A program made the translations under genes and the position numbers. Under the pieces are notes generated by a model. That model did not search any database. It was not told the origin of the DNA and saw only the letters and a list, made by a program, of their open reading frames with translations. Positions 25,310-37,300 of a stretch of DNA of 64,000 nucleotides are shown one piece after another. The DNA is from Mangrovimicrobium sp033283265 (GTDB taxonomy: Bacteria; Pseudomonadota; Gammaproteobacteria; Pseudomonadales; Halieaceae), in assembly GCA_033283265.1 (NCBI GenBank), contig JAWMQN010000001.1, positions 1,116,001 through 1,180,000 of the forward strand, written 5' to 3'. How positions within the stretch are numbered: position 1 is the first letter of the stretch; every line of letters begins with the position of its first letter.

Positions 25310-28300
25310 CTAGGTCACCTGCCCGGGTTCGCGGTAAGCACTGCCGCCGACACCGCCAACGGCACGCTCGGCATTGGCCACGACCTGCTCCATATCGAAC
25401 TCACTCACCTGCCCGGCAAAGAGGCGGTGGGACGCCAGCGTGGCACCGGCCCCCGCGCTGCGGTCGATGGCAAAGGGACTGAAGACTCCGGTCGTCGTGC
25501 TTGCCGCGACGTCGGTCCAGTTCAGCGCCAGCCAGTTGTACTGCCGGTTGTGCAGCGTGGCGTAGGTGGTCAGCGCATTCAGGTCATCGATGGGCTCGGG
25601 TTCCGGACGCGGCTTGGTGATGAAGGCATCCTCGACACCGGGGGCCTCGGCATCAGGGTCGTTGGTACGGAAGACCTCGCCCGCCAGGTAGGCCAGGGGC
25701 GAGACAAAACGCACCGCTGCCGGGATGGCCACTGTGGTAATGGCCAGCTGGCGGTCGAACCTGATGCGGGTCTTGCGCAGCGGCAACTCGCCGTTGGCCT
25801 CGCGCTCTTCGTTCTCCGCACTGCGCAGCTGGGATTCGACACCCGTGGCGATGAGGGAACCCGCCAGGCCGCCGTAGGATTCCAGTTGTCCGCCTTCGTT
25901 GGCTTTTTTCAGCGCCGCGACCGCAGCGGTCCGGGCGTTCCCGAGCGCATCCTTCGCCTGCCCTGGCGCCCGCTTGATGGCGGCCTTGGCGGAATCGAAA
26001 GCGGCCCCGGTGGCTTCCAGTGCGGCACCGGGAGCGCGCTTGAGTCGCGCCAGTTTGGAGGTGCCCGCCACACTCTCGCGCAGTACCTGGGTGTACTTGA
26101 TCTGGCCGGTAGCGTCGTCGATGCTGCGGATGACCTTGGTCTGGCTGCCCTTGAACGCGGTCTTGGCGCTCTCGCGAATGACCTGCTTGTACTTGGCCAC
26201 ACGCACACCGTCCACCGTCTCGAAGTAGCGCACGGTCTTGGTGATCTCGCCCTTGAACACGGTGCCGGATTCGCGGAACTCCTTGATCGCCTGCTTGCTG
26301 TCCTTGACGAACTTGACCGTGGCGTCGGCCGCCGAACTGAGCGCCTTGCGGGAACTGTCGAATGCGCTGCTCGCAGCGCTGCCCAGGGCGTCGCGCGCCT
26401 TGGCGGCGGCACTGCCAGCGGCGCTCAGGGCCTTGCCCGGAGCGGCTTTCAGCCGCGCCAGCTTGGATGTCCCGGCCACGCTCTCGCGCAGTACCTGGGT
26501 GTACTTGATCTGGCCGGTAGCGTCGTCGATGCTGCGGATGACCTTGGTTGTCTCGCCCTTGAACGCAGTTTTGGCGCTCTCGCGAATGACCTGCTTGTAC
26601 TTGGCCACGCGCACGCCGTCCACGGTATCGAAGTAGCGCACGGTCTTGGTGATCTCGCCCTTGAATACGGTGCCGGACTGGCGGAATTCGCTCACCGCCT
26701 GGATGGCCTTAGAGGGCAGTTTCTTCAGCGCGGAGCCGGCGGAACTCAGGCCGCTTCCCGCGCTCTTGAGCCCGGAACCAATGGCTTTTTTCGCCTTGAT
26801 GGCGTTGTCCCTGATCGACTTGCCGGTCTCGACGATGGGCTTGGTGGTCTCGGTGAACTTGGCCTTGAACACCGTGGCGAAGACATCGCCGTTGAATTTC
26901 TTGCCCGAGGCCTTTGCCACGTAGGTGCTGTAATCGACCAGGTCGGCGGTCGCGGCAAACTCGTCGGCCTGCTTCGCTGCCTTGGAGGCTTTCTGCGCGG
27001 CCTTGGTAGCATCTGTGCCCACGTCCACCGCCGTATCGGCCGCATCCGCACCGAGGTCTGCGACCTTGGTGGCCGCCTTGCCGAAGCGGTTGCCGAGGTC
27101 GGCCACCGCGCCAAAACCACCACCGGCACCGGCGGCGACAATCAACCAGGGGTTGGCTATCTCGCCGTCGTTCTGGATCGCCTGCGATGCGGTTTCACCG
27201 GCGGCCTCGAGCGCCACCTGGCCGACGATGTTCACCACGCGCAGGGTGGTGGTCGCCGCCCGCACCGCGGATACTGCTGCGCCAAGCCCCGCCGCGGCCC
27301 CGCCAAGGGCACCGGCGACGGTATCCGCCGCAACCGCTTTCCAGTCGAATTCATCCTGCAGGCCGAAGCCGACCAGGATGGCCTGGGTGGCCACCGAGGC
27401 GACAAAAGCGATTGCCGCTCCGACCACCACGCCGACCGCAACGCCGACCAGGATGGCGCCGACACTGCCGGCAGTGAGGCCCAGCGCCGCGGCGGCAGCG
27501 GGCGCCGCGGCGCCGACCGTGACCACCGTCACCACGATGGCCACGATGGCCACGACCACGATGAGGATAATCGCCGCGACTATCGCGCAGGTATCCCCGG
27601 AGTCGGCCGGCGGGCTGGCGAGGTTCGGCAGGGTGGAGCCGATGATGTCGCCTTCCTTGTAGAGCGTGTGGGTTTCGGCCGTGTGATAGGCGTTCTGGGC
27701 GGTGGCGGGAATCAGCAGGTTGGAGCCCACCTGCAGCGCCTCCGTCCCGAGCATGCCGTTGGCCTCGGCGATCACGAACCAGAGGTCGGGGGAGCCGTAG
27801 TACTGGGAGGCCAGTGACCTGAGCGTATCGCCCACGGCGACGGTATGCATTTTCACCGTGGTATCGGGGAAGACTTCCGGCAGTTCCTCGAAGCCCGGGC
27901 TGATCACCTTGACCGTGGCGTAGTTACCCTCGTTGATGGTTGGCGAAGCGGCACTGGTGTACTCCCCTACCGCGTAGCCCAGTGCATACAGGTAGTAGGT
28001 ATCCTCCGGCGAGTCGATACCGTCGTCGCGATTGGCGCGGACAATCTTGCCGTCGTTGTCGTAGTAGAAGGTGTTGATCTCATCGCTTTCCTGGTCCTCG
28101 TCATCGCCCTGGCCCAGGTTCACCTCGATCAGGCGGCCGTTGACGTCGTAGGTCGAGGTGGAACCGCCCGAGGCCTCGGACTCCGCACCGACACCGATGA
28201 CATACGTTTGCAGTCCCCTGGCGTCGTAGAAGTAGAAATAGGAGTAGGTTTCCTCGTCGTCGGTGCCTTCGGAATCCACCACCACCGTGGCCAGGGTACG

Positions 28301-31300
28301 GCCGCTGCGATCATAGGTCGTGGTGGTTACGGTATCGACGGCATCGTCATCGTCGTCGTTGAGGCCCTCGTCCCTTTCGTGTGCCGATTCCGTCAGCCGG
28401 TAACTGTCGTCGTAGGTGTTGTAGGTGGTTTCGCCGACCTGGGAGAAGTAGGTGATATTGCCCACCGCGTCGTAGCTCCAGTCATACAGTGAACTGGAGC
28501 CGATCCTGGCGTAGTCGAGACGCCCCCCTGCATCGTAAGTGTAGGTGACGGTGGTGGAGCCGTCGGTCGACGTTGCCCGGTTACCCGCGGCATCGTAGGT
28601 GAAGCTAACGCTGCCGGCCAGGGTTACCCGGTCGGCGGCGTCGTAGGTGTAATTGGTGGTTTTGCTGCCGTCATAAATGCTCTTGATATTGCCGTCTTCC
28701 CAGTAGGTGTAGTCGGTCGTGATCGTCGAACTGGGCGCGGTGTCCCGCCACTGGGTGAGTTCACCCCGGGCGTTGTAGGTGTAGGTCTGCGAGCGGTACT
28801 GGCTGCCGTCGATGGTCAGCACTTCGGTGCGGCGGTTACCGGCAATATCGTAGGTGTAAGTGGTGGCGGTATCGGTGCCCTCGTCATCGACCCGTGTCAG
28901 CCGCCCGGCGGCATCGTACTCCCGGGTGATGTCGCGGCCGTAACTGTCTGATTCATGAATCTGGCGGCCGAAGTCGTCATAGGTATAGCTGACCCCGCGA
29001 GCCGACTCGAGGCGGCCGAAGGCGCCATAGGTAAAGGATTCCGAGCGCCCTTCCGCGTCGATTTCGGCGATCTTGTTGTTGAAGACGTCGTAGACCGTCT
29101 CCCTGTCGATCAGGCTGCTCGAGGTACCCGCCGCCGCCGTGCTCTGGGCGCTGGCGAGGGTGCTCGGCGAGGATGTGAACGAGTATTCGTGGGTGACGAA
29201 GCCGAGCGGGTTGTAGGCCCGGCCGAAGAAGTTGCCATTGGCATCCTGCATCCAGGTCTGCCGGTCGAGCTTGTCGTAGTAGAACCGGGTGGTGTGCGCC
29301 AGGGCGTCGGTCACCGTGGTGACGCGGTCGTGCTGGTCGTAGGTGACCGCGATCGATTGCACGCCCTTGGTCAGGGAGGTGCGCCGGCCGAAGGCGTCGT
29401 AGCCATAGGTCTCGGTGGCGGTGCTCAGGCCGGCGTAGGCACTGGAGGTCAGCCGGTTGGCCTGCAGGCCGGTGTAGGTGTAGGTCAGGTTCTGCACATG
29501 GCTGTTGGGATCGGTGACCTGCACCAGGTTGCCCAAAGCGTCGTAGCGGTACTGGGTGCTGTAGCCGAGCGCGTCGCTCTCGCTGACCAGGTTGCCGACG
29601 CCATCGTAGGCGTAGGTCTTCGCCGTACCGGTGCCCGGCTCCAGTTGCGTCAGCACGCGGTTTTCGTAGTCGTAGCTGCGGGTGGTGACCGGCGCCTGCC
29701 CGTTGACCTCGGGCCCGGTGCGGCTGGTTTCATTGTTGCGCGTGTCGAAGGCGGCAAAGGTGTCGATATAAGTGTTGTTGCCCTCTACCCCGTAGAGCCG
29801 GGTGTGGACGCGGTTGCCGTTGGCATCCAGGCCGTAGGTGCGCCACAGGCCGGTGTCCTCGTTGGACGCCACCTTCATGCCGAGGTCGTTGTACTCGATC
29901 AGGGTGAAATAGGTGCCGTCCTCGTAGCCGTTCGCCTGCAGTGACCCGGCTGCGCCACCGGTGTCGTCGAGGGCGGCGGCAATCAGGAAGGGCGTCGGGT
30001 CGACCGGCCCGGTGTAAACACCCTCGCTGACGACCCGGGTTGCCGCGGTGCCGGCACCGATGAGGCCGTCGCGCTCGGAGGCGAGCACGGTCAGGGAATA
30101 CAGGTCCGACTCGGAGACCGGCGTGCCGACCGCCACATCCTGCGAGGCGCCCGCCGGCGCATTGTCCTCGCCACTGGTCGTGGTCGTGCCCGCTGAGGCG
30201 TTGGCAGATTCTCCGGGGACATCGATGTGGCGCCAGTCGGCTATGACTTCGCGGCCGCTGGTATCGGTGTAGAAGATCTTGATGTCATAGCCGGTCTCGG
30301 CTTCGAGGTCGAGCGCGGCACTGCGGGTGTTGCCGGCGGCCGTCATGGCGACGGTGGTGAAGTCCCCGCTATCGCCCGCGACCCGGTAACCCAGGCTCAC
30401 ACCGTCGCCGTTGACGCGAGCCAGCTCGGCGGCGTCGAAATCTGCACTGACCGCCGTCTGGATCAGGCCGTCATTGTCGCTTACCCAGGTCAGATTCCAG
30501 TTGGTCGATACGATCTCATCGTCGTCGTTGGTGTTGTAGCTGGCGACCGTGGCGGTGCGGGTCTGGTGATCCGTGTAACTGACGCCCAGCGAATGGGATT
30601 CGGCGACCAGGTCGCCGTAGAACATGTTGTAGCTCTGGGCAATCGTGGTGTCCGGCTCGTACTGCACCGTACCCAGCGCGCGCACCACCCCGCCATCGGT
30701 CTGGGCGGCGCCGCCGACGACCAGCAACTGGGTCGAACCGACGATATTTTCCCCATCCGAGGGAATCGTCCAGACCAGCCAGCCGCTGTCGCGATCTTCC
30801 AGCACGTCTGTCGCCCGCAACAGGGTACCCGCGGGCGCGCTGTAGCTATCACCGCCGTAATCCCAGGAAAAACTGAATTCGGCTGTGGTGGGGCTGCCGA
30901 CGCCGCTCAGGGTGGCCTGGTAGCGATTGCCCGATATCAGGGTCATCGCCACGTCCCCCGCCAGTGCGGGCGAGGAGACGACCGGGTTGGTAATGGCGTC
31001 GTCGAACTCCACTTCCACCACGAAGTCCGCCCCGGAGCGGGCGATGGATACCTCGTCCAGCCTGGCGGGAACGACCAGTGTGCGCTCCTCGGACCAGGAC
31101 AGGTTGTTGCTGGCATCCTTGACCACGACGCGGAAGAACACCGTGGTGCCGGCGCTCAGTTCGTCGAGCGGAATGCCGGCGGAACGGCTGGTCCCCGTGC
31201 CGCTACTGTTGGTCGCGAAGTCATAGGCGCCGCTGTGGCTGCCACCGGGCGCGGTAGATGGCGCCTGGTTGCCGAGGTCGGCTTTTGAATCCGTGCTCCA

Positions 31301-34300
31301 GGCCACCCAGGACACCGCGTCGCCGCCGGCCACCGGCAGTTCCCAGCTGACATCGATGGTGCCCGCCGGACCGTTGGACACCGCGGCACTGACACTGGTC
31401 TCGAGGACCACCGGCGCCGTGGCGTCCGGATCGCCGCCGGTCCAGGCCTTGGTCTTGAGACCGTTGATGTCGTACTCGATGAAGGAGTAGCCGCCATTGG
31501 CGGTGATGGTCTGGGCGATCCTGCCCGCCGCGTCATAGGCGATGCGCGCCGCATTGCCCTCGGGATCGGTCTTGCGGGTCAGGTTACCCGCGGCGTCGTA
31601 CTCGAAGCTGCTGACGATATCGCCACCCGACGACATGACATCGGTCTGGGTGGTCAGCAGGTTGATACTGTTGTAGGTGTAGCGGGTTTTCTGGTCGCTG
31701 CTGCTGTTGGTTGTGATACCCGACAGCAGCGCGGCTGCGCTGGTCGTGGCCAGGTCGACGCTGCCGGCAACCGGGTTGATATAGCGCGCCAGTTCGGTGA
31801 GATTGCCGTTGCCATCGTAGGTGAAAGTATTGAGCACCCGGTTGGAGGTCACCACGGCCGTGCGCTGGTTCACCGCGTCGTAGTAGTAGTACTCGCTCTG
31901 CTCCTCCGCGCGGCCGCTGGCCAGCGTCCGCGAGCGGAGATTGCCCGCGGCGTCGTAGCTGTAGGTGGTGGTCACCCGCACGTTGCCGCCGGTGGTGAGC
32001 ACTTCCGGCGAGACTTCCCGCACCAGGCGGTTCTGCTCGTCGTAGTAGCGATCCACCGTGTGCACAGCGCCCGCCGGCGCGGTGGGCAGCGACCCGGCTG
32101 TCGTGCTGGGCAGCGCTGTCGCGTACTTGCTCTGGCGCACGACGTTGTCCTGGGAATCGTAGAACGTCCGGGTCAGGTAGCCGCCGCCGTCGACCAGCGC
32201 GATCTGCCGGCCGCGACTGTCGTTGAAGCTGTAGCTGTGCACGCCGTTGCGGTCCACCGACTCCACCAGGTTGTCCCAGGCGTCGAAATAGGCGAGTTCC
32301 ACTGGCGCCTGGATGTTGGTGCTCGGCGTTGCGGCAGCGCCGCTGCCGGAAACCGTGGTGACGGTGATCTGCGGGTAGGTCGTGCTGACCACGTTGCCCA
32401 TGCGGTCGTAGGTGTTGGTCACCACCGTGGTATCTGCGTTGCTGGTGGGCAGGCTGCCGAGGCTGAAGGCGTCGCTCTCGAAGCGCGCCTTGTAGGTGGT
32501 GAGGGTCAACATCTCGCCGAAGGCGTTGTAGGCGTAGCTCTGCAGGCGCCCGTCGACGTTGAGTTCGGCGACGACATTGCCCTTGGCGTCGTACCAGTTG
32601 GAGGTCTTGCCGCCCAGTTCATCGGTGCGCTGCACCAGCCGGCCGAGTGCATCGTAGGTGTTGTAGGTCGTGACAGGCCCGCTGACCGCACCGCCGTCGA
32701 TGGTGTAGGTCGCGTAGCTCGGGGTGGTTTCGCTGATGACCCGGTCGGCCAGGTCGTACTCGAGTGTGATGGTGTTGCCGCGGGCGTCGGTGGTCGATAC
32801 CAGGTTGCCCACCGCATCGTAGGCATAGCTGATCGTTTGCCCCTCGGCATCGGTGACGCGGGCTACCCGGTTGTTCAGGTCGTAGGTGGTGGTGGTAGCG
32901 TGGCCGAGCGCGTCGGTGTTGCTCACCACGTTGCCGGCCTTGTCATAGGCCAGTACCTGGGTACTGCCACCGACGCTCTGGGAGAGCAGGCGATTGGCCA
33001 GGTCGTAGGTATAGGTGGTGGTGCGGTCGATATCGACGGCACCGGTAGTAGCCAGGAGATTCGGGTCCTGGACGGTCTCGCTGAGCCGGTTGCCGGCGGC
33101 ATCGTAGCTATAGGACTCGGTGACGCCGTCCGCGTTGGTGAACTGCACCAGGCGGCCGGAGGCGTCCCAGGCCCACTCCAGCACGCGGCTGCTGGTATCG
33201 TGGGTGCGGCCCAGCAGGCCGGCGTCGGCCCCGCTGACATCCTCGGTCTGCCTGAGCAGGCGCCCGACCGAATCGTATTCGTAATAACGGGTCAGCCCGT
33301 TGGCGAGGGTCTCGGACAGGCGGTTGCCTACCAGGTCGAAAGTCTGCGAGCTGACCCGGTCGTTCGCACTGTCGGCGACGGGTGTCGGCAGGCTGCTGCC
33401 GGGCGCGCTGCCGAGCGCCGTGGCGTACTGGGTCGTCCTCAGGGTGTTGCCCGACATATCCAGTTCGAAGGCGGTGAAATAATCCTCGGCGTCGGCGTAG
33501 CCAACCAGCTGGTTGAAGCCGTTGTAGTAGAAGCGCTGGCTACCGGCCTCGGCGTCGACGATGCGCACCCGGTTGCCCACGCTGTCGTATTCGTAATGGG
33601 TTGCCGCCCCCTCGGGGTCGGTCTCGGTGATGAGGTTGCTGTTCAGGTCGTATTCGTACTCCGCGACGCGCCCGCCCGGGCGGGATATCCGCGCCGTGTT
33701 GCCGACAGCATCGTAGTCAATCTCGGTACGGTTGCCGTAGGAGTCGAGCTGCGCGGTCACCCGCCCGTGGCTGTCGTACTCGAACTCCTCGACCACCCAG
33801 ACCCCGGCGGATTGCAGGGTTTCGGTTCTGGTTTGCCAGCCGTGGACGTTGCGGGTGATCTTGACCTGGCCGCCGGTGGCGCTGGTTTTCTCCACCAGCT
33901 TGCCGTCGAGGTCGTAGACAAAGGTGGTGGTCGACGAGTGATCGGCGTCGTCGCTCTCCCCAACGACGGCCACGCCGCTGGTCTGCGCTATGCGGTTGCC
34001 GTGCAGGTCCCAGACGCTGGACAGCGCATTGCCCTCGCCGTCCACGGTAAGGACCAGATGGTCCGCCGCGTCGTATTCGAAGGTGGTGACCTGGGGCGCG
34101 GCGCGTGCCGCCCTGGGGTCGGCCGGGTCGCCGCCGAACTGCCCGACCTCCATCCGCACCTGGTTGCCGAAGACATCGTATTCGAAGCTGGTGTAGAAAC
34201 CCTCCGGGTCGGTCACCCGGGTAACGCGGTCGAGGGCATCGTAGGCATAAGTCGAAGTCAGCGCGGTGTTGCTGCCATCGGCGTACTGAACGGTGGTCGA

Positions 34301-37300
34301 CAGCACATTGCCGCGCTCGTCGTAGACATTGGTGGTCCGGATACCGCCGTGTGCACCGCCCACGCCCACGGTATTGGTGAGCAGCAGGCCCTCGGCGTCG
34401 AAGGTGTTCTCGGTCACCGTGCCATCGGCGGTGGTGATGCGGAACTGGTTGCCCTCGGCATCGTATTCGTAGCTTGTGGTTCCACCCATCGGGTCAGTGA
34501 TACTGATGAGCCGGTTCTGGGCGTCATACCCGTAATAGGTGTGGCGCTCCTCGCCGCTCACGCCCTTGGCCTGGATGGTCTCGATCTTGTTGTCGTTGGC
34601 GTCGTAGACGTACTCGGTGCGGATGCCTTCGCCGTCAATCTCTGCGACCAGGCGGCCTTCGTCGTCGTAGACGAACTCATTGACGTAGGCGTCTGCAGTG
34701 CCTGCGCCATGGGTTGTCCGGATCACCTGGCCGCTGGCGTCGTAGCCGTACTCGATGCGCTTGCCGACGCTGTTGATCTCGGCGAACAGCCGGCCGAGGC
34801 TGTCGTATTCGTAGCTCTCGACGCGAGTGCCGACACCGGCGCCCGAGAGGCTCTGGGTCAGCAACCGGCCGGCGGCGTCGTAGGTGTAGGATGCTGTGGC
34901 GCCGAGCGCATTTGTCTCGGAGACCAGCCGGTCGGCGTTGTCGTAGGTATAGGTGGTCGTCCGCGCTTCGGGCAGGCCCGCCGCCTCGGTCATCTCCAGG
35001 ACATTACCCTTGGCGTCGCGCTCGTAGGTGGTTTCCACACCCAGTGCATCGGTGCGGCTGATGACAAAGCCTTTCCTGTCGTATACGACAGTCTCGGTGC
35101 CTGCCGCCATACCGGTGATGGCGGCCGCTGTGACCAGGGACAGCGCAGCAGGCGCGGCGGCTGTGGCCGTGGCGGGTGCGGCGCTCTGGTAGGTGAGCGT
35201 GGGGTTGCCGACGGCATCGTACTCGAAATGGGTGGTGAGGCCGGTTGAGTCGGTGGTACTGATCAGGCGGTCGAGCACGTCGTAGACGAAGGTGGTAACG
35301 CGCGGGCTATCGGTGGGGTTCGGCGTAGGGAAGTTGGCGCCGGCCATGGCGTAGGTCTGGTTGTACTCCCGCCGCTCGAGTTCGTTGCCCACCGCGTCGT
35401 AGCGGGAGGTGGAAAGGTAGCCCTCGGCGGTCAGCTGCTGTACGACCCGGTCGTTGGCGTCGTACTCGAGGTAGGCGGTGTTGCCGTTCTCGTCCTCCAC
35501 CTGGATCACATTGCCGACGGCATCGTAGCTGGTGGTCTGCACGCCACCGAGGGGGTCGGTTTCGGTGACTAGCCGATTGATCCTGTCGTAAGCGAAGTGG
35601 GTAATTTTGCCGAGTTCGTCGGTCTCACGGACCTTGTTGCCCGCAGCATCGTAGGCGTACTGGAAGACCCCACCGTTGTCATCGGTGACGGACACCAGGC
35701 GGTTATTGCCGTCGTAGGCATTCGTAAGCTTGCGCCCGGTCTCGTCCTCCTCGACGATGACATTGCCGACCGCGTCGTAGCTCAGTGAGCGCACACCGCC
35801 CACCGGGTTGGTCGTGGCAACCAGCTGGTTGAGCGCGTCGTAGTCGTAGAACGTGCTGTGACCCAGCTCGTCGGTTTCCTCGCGCAGGTTGCCGAAGGCG
35901 TCATAGGTGTAGTTGACCTCACCGCCGAGGACATCCCTGGTCTTTATCAGGCGATAGAGCTCGTCGTAGAAAGCCTCGCTGAGATCGCCGTTCTCGTCGG
36001 TAAAGGCAACCTGGTTACCCACCGCATCGTAGGCAAACAGTGCGATACCGCCAGCGGCGTTGCTGCGCTTCACCTGGCGGTCGAGCTTGTCGTACTCGTA
36101 GGTGGTAGTGTGGCCGTTCTCGTCGGTACTGCTCAGCCGGTTGCCGACCAGGTCCCAGGTGTAGAGGCGCTCACCGCCGAGGGGGTTGGTGCGCTTGACC
36201 AGGCGGTCCAGCAAGTCGTATTCGAACTGCGTCGTGTGCCCGTTCTCGTCGGTTTCGCTGCGCTGGTTGCCGACCTCGTCATAGCTGTAGCTACGGACAC
36301 CGCCTTCGGCGTCGGTGACTTCCACCAGGCGGTCGAGTTCATCGTAGACGTAGTGCGTGGTCTCGAGGTTCTCGTCGGTGCGGGAAACTTCGTTGCCAAC
36401 GGCGTCATAGCTGAAGGCCTGCACCCCGCCCTCGGGGTCGGTCCTGCTGACCAGGCGGTTGAGCTTGTCGTAGGTGAAGAGGGTCGTGCGGTCCGTGGCG
36501 TCGAGCGGCACCGCAGGCATGCTGCCCGGTACCACTGCGCCCGCAATCGCCCTGGCGTGCTGGGTGAACTCGACCAGGTTGCCATTGATGTCGTAGCTGC
36601 TGCTGGTGGCAAAGCCCAGGGCATCGACGGAGAGGACCAGTTCGTTGGCGGCGTTGAAATAGGCGGTAGTCGCGTTGCCCAGTGCATCGGTCACCCTGAC
36701 CCGGTTGCCGCTGTCATCGTATTCGTAGCGGGTTGTACCGCCCAGGTGGTCGGTGATTTCGACCAGCTGGTTGTTGTCGTCGTAGGCGTAGCCGGTGCGG
36801 TGGTTGAGCGGGTCCACCTTTTCTACCAGGTTGTTGTTCTCGTCATAGGCGTAGGTGGTGACCCCGCCCAGCGGGTCGGTTTCCTCTACCAGCTTGTCGT
36901 TGCCGTCGTACTTGAAGGTGCGGGTGCGCGCCAGCGCCGTACGCGCCGCCTGGGTGATCGATACCGCGTTGAATACGTCATTGACGTAGTGTGTCTCCAC
37001 CCCGGCGGGGTCGATCACTGTCAGCAGCTGGTTGCGCGCGTCGTAGCTGTAGCTGCTTACCCGCCCCAGGGGGTCGGTCTGGCTGAGGGTGTTGCCCACG
37101 GCGTCGTAGGTGAAGGCGGTAGTGCCGCCGAGCGCGTCGGTAGAGAGAATGGCACGGTTGAGGGCGTCGTAGGCCGTGCTTATCGCGTTGCCATTGGCGT
37201 CGGTCGCCCTGGTCTCGTTATAGACGGCGTCGTAGTCAAAGCTCGACTCCCCGCCTTCGGCATCGATCACCTTGCGCAGGTTGCCTTCCGCATCATACTC

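Noticed and set aside
25310..25560. Toxin tip and immunity gene at the 3' end of the giants
   Set aside because: The C-terminal ends of both giants are homologous, and the next gene (24264-25175) is a secreted barrel-like protein far too different from an immunity protein.
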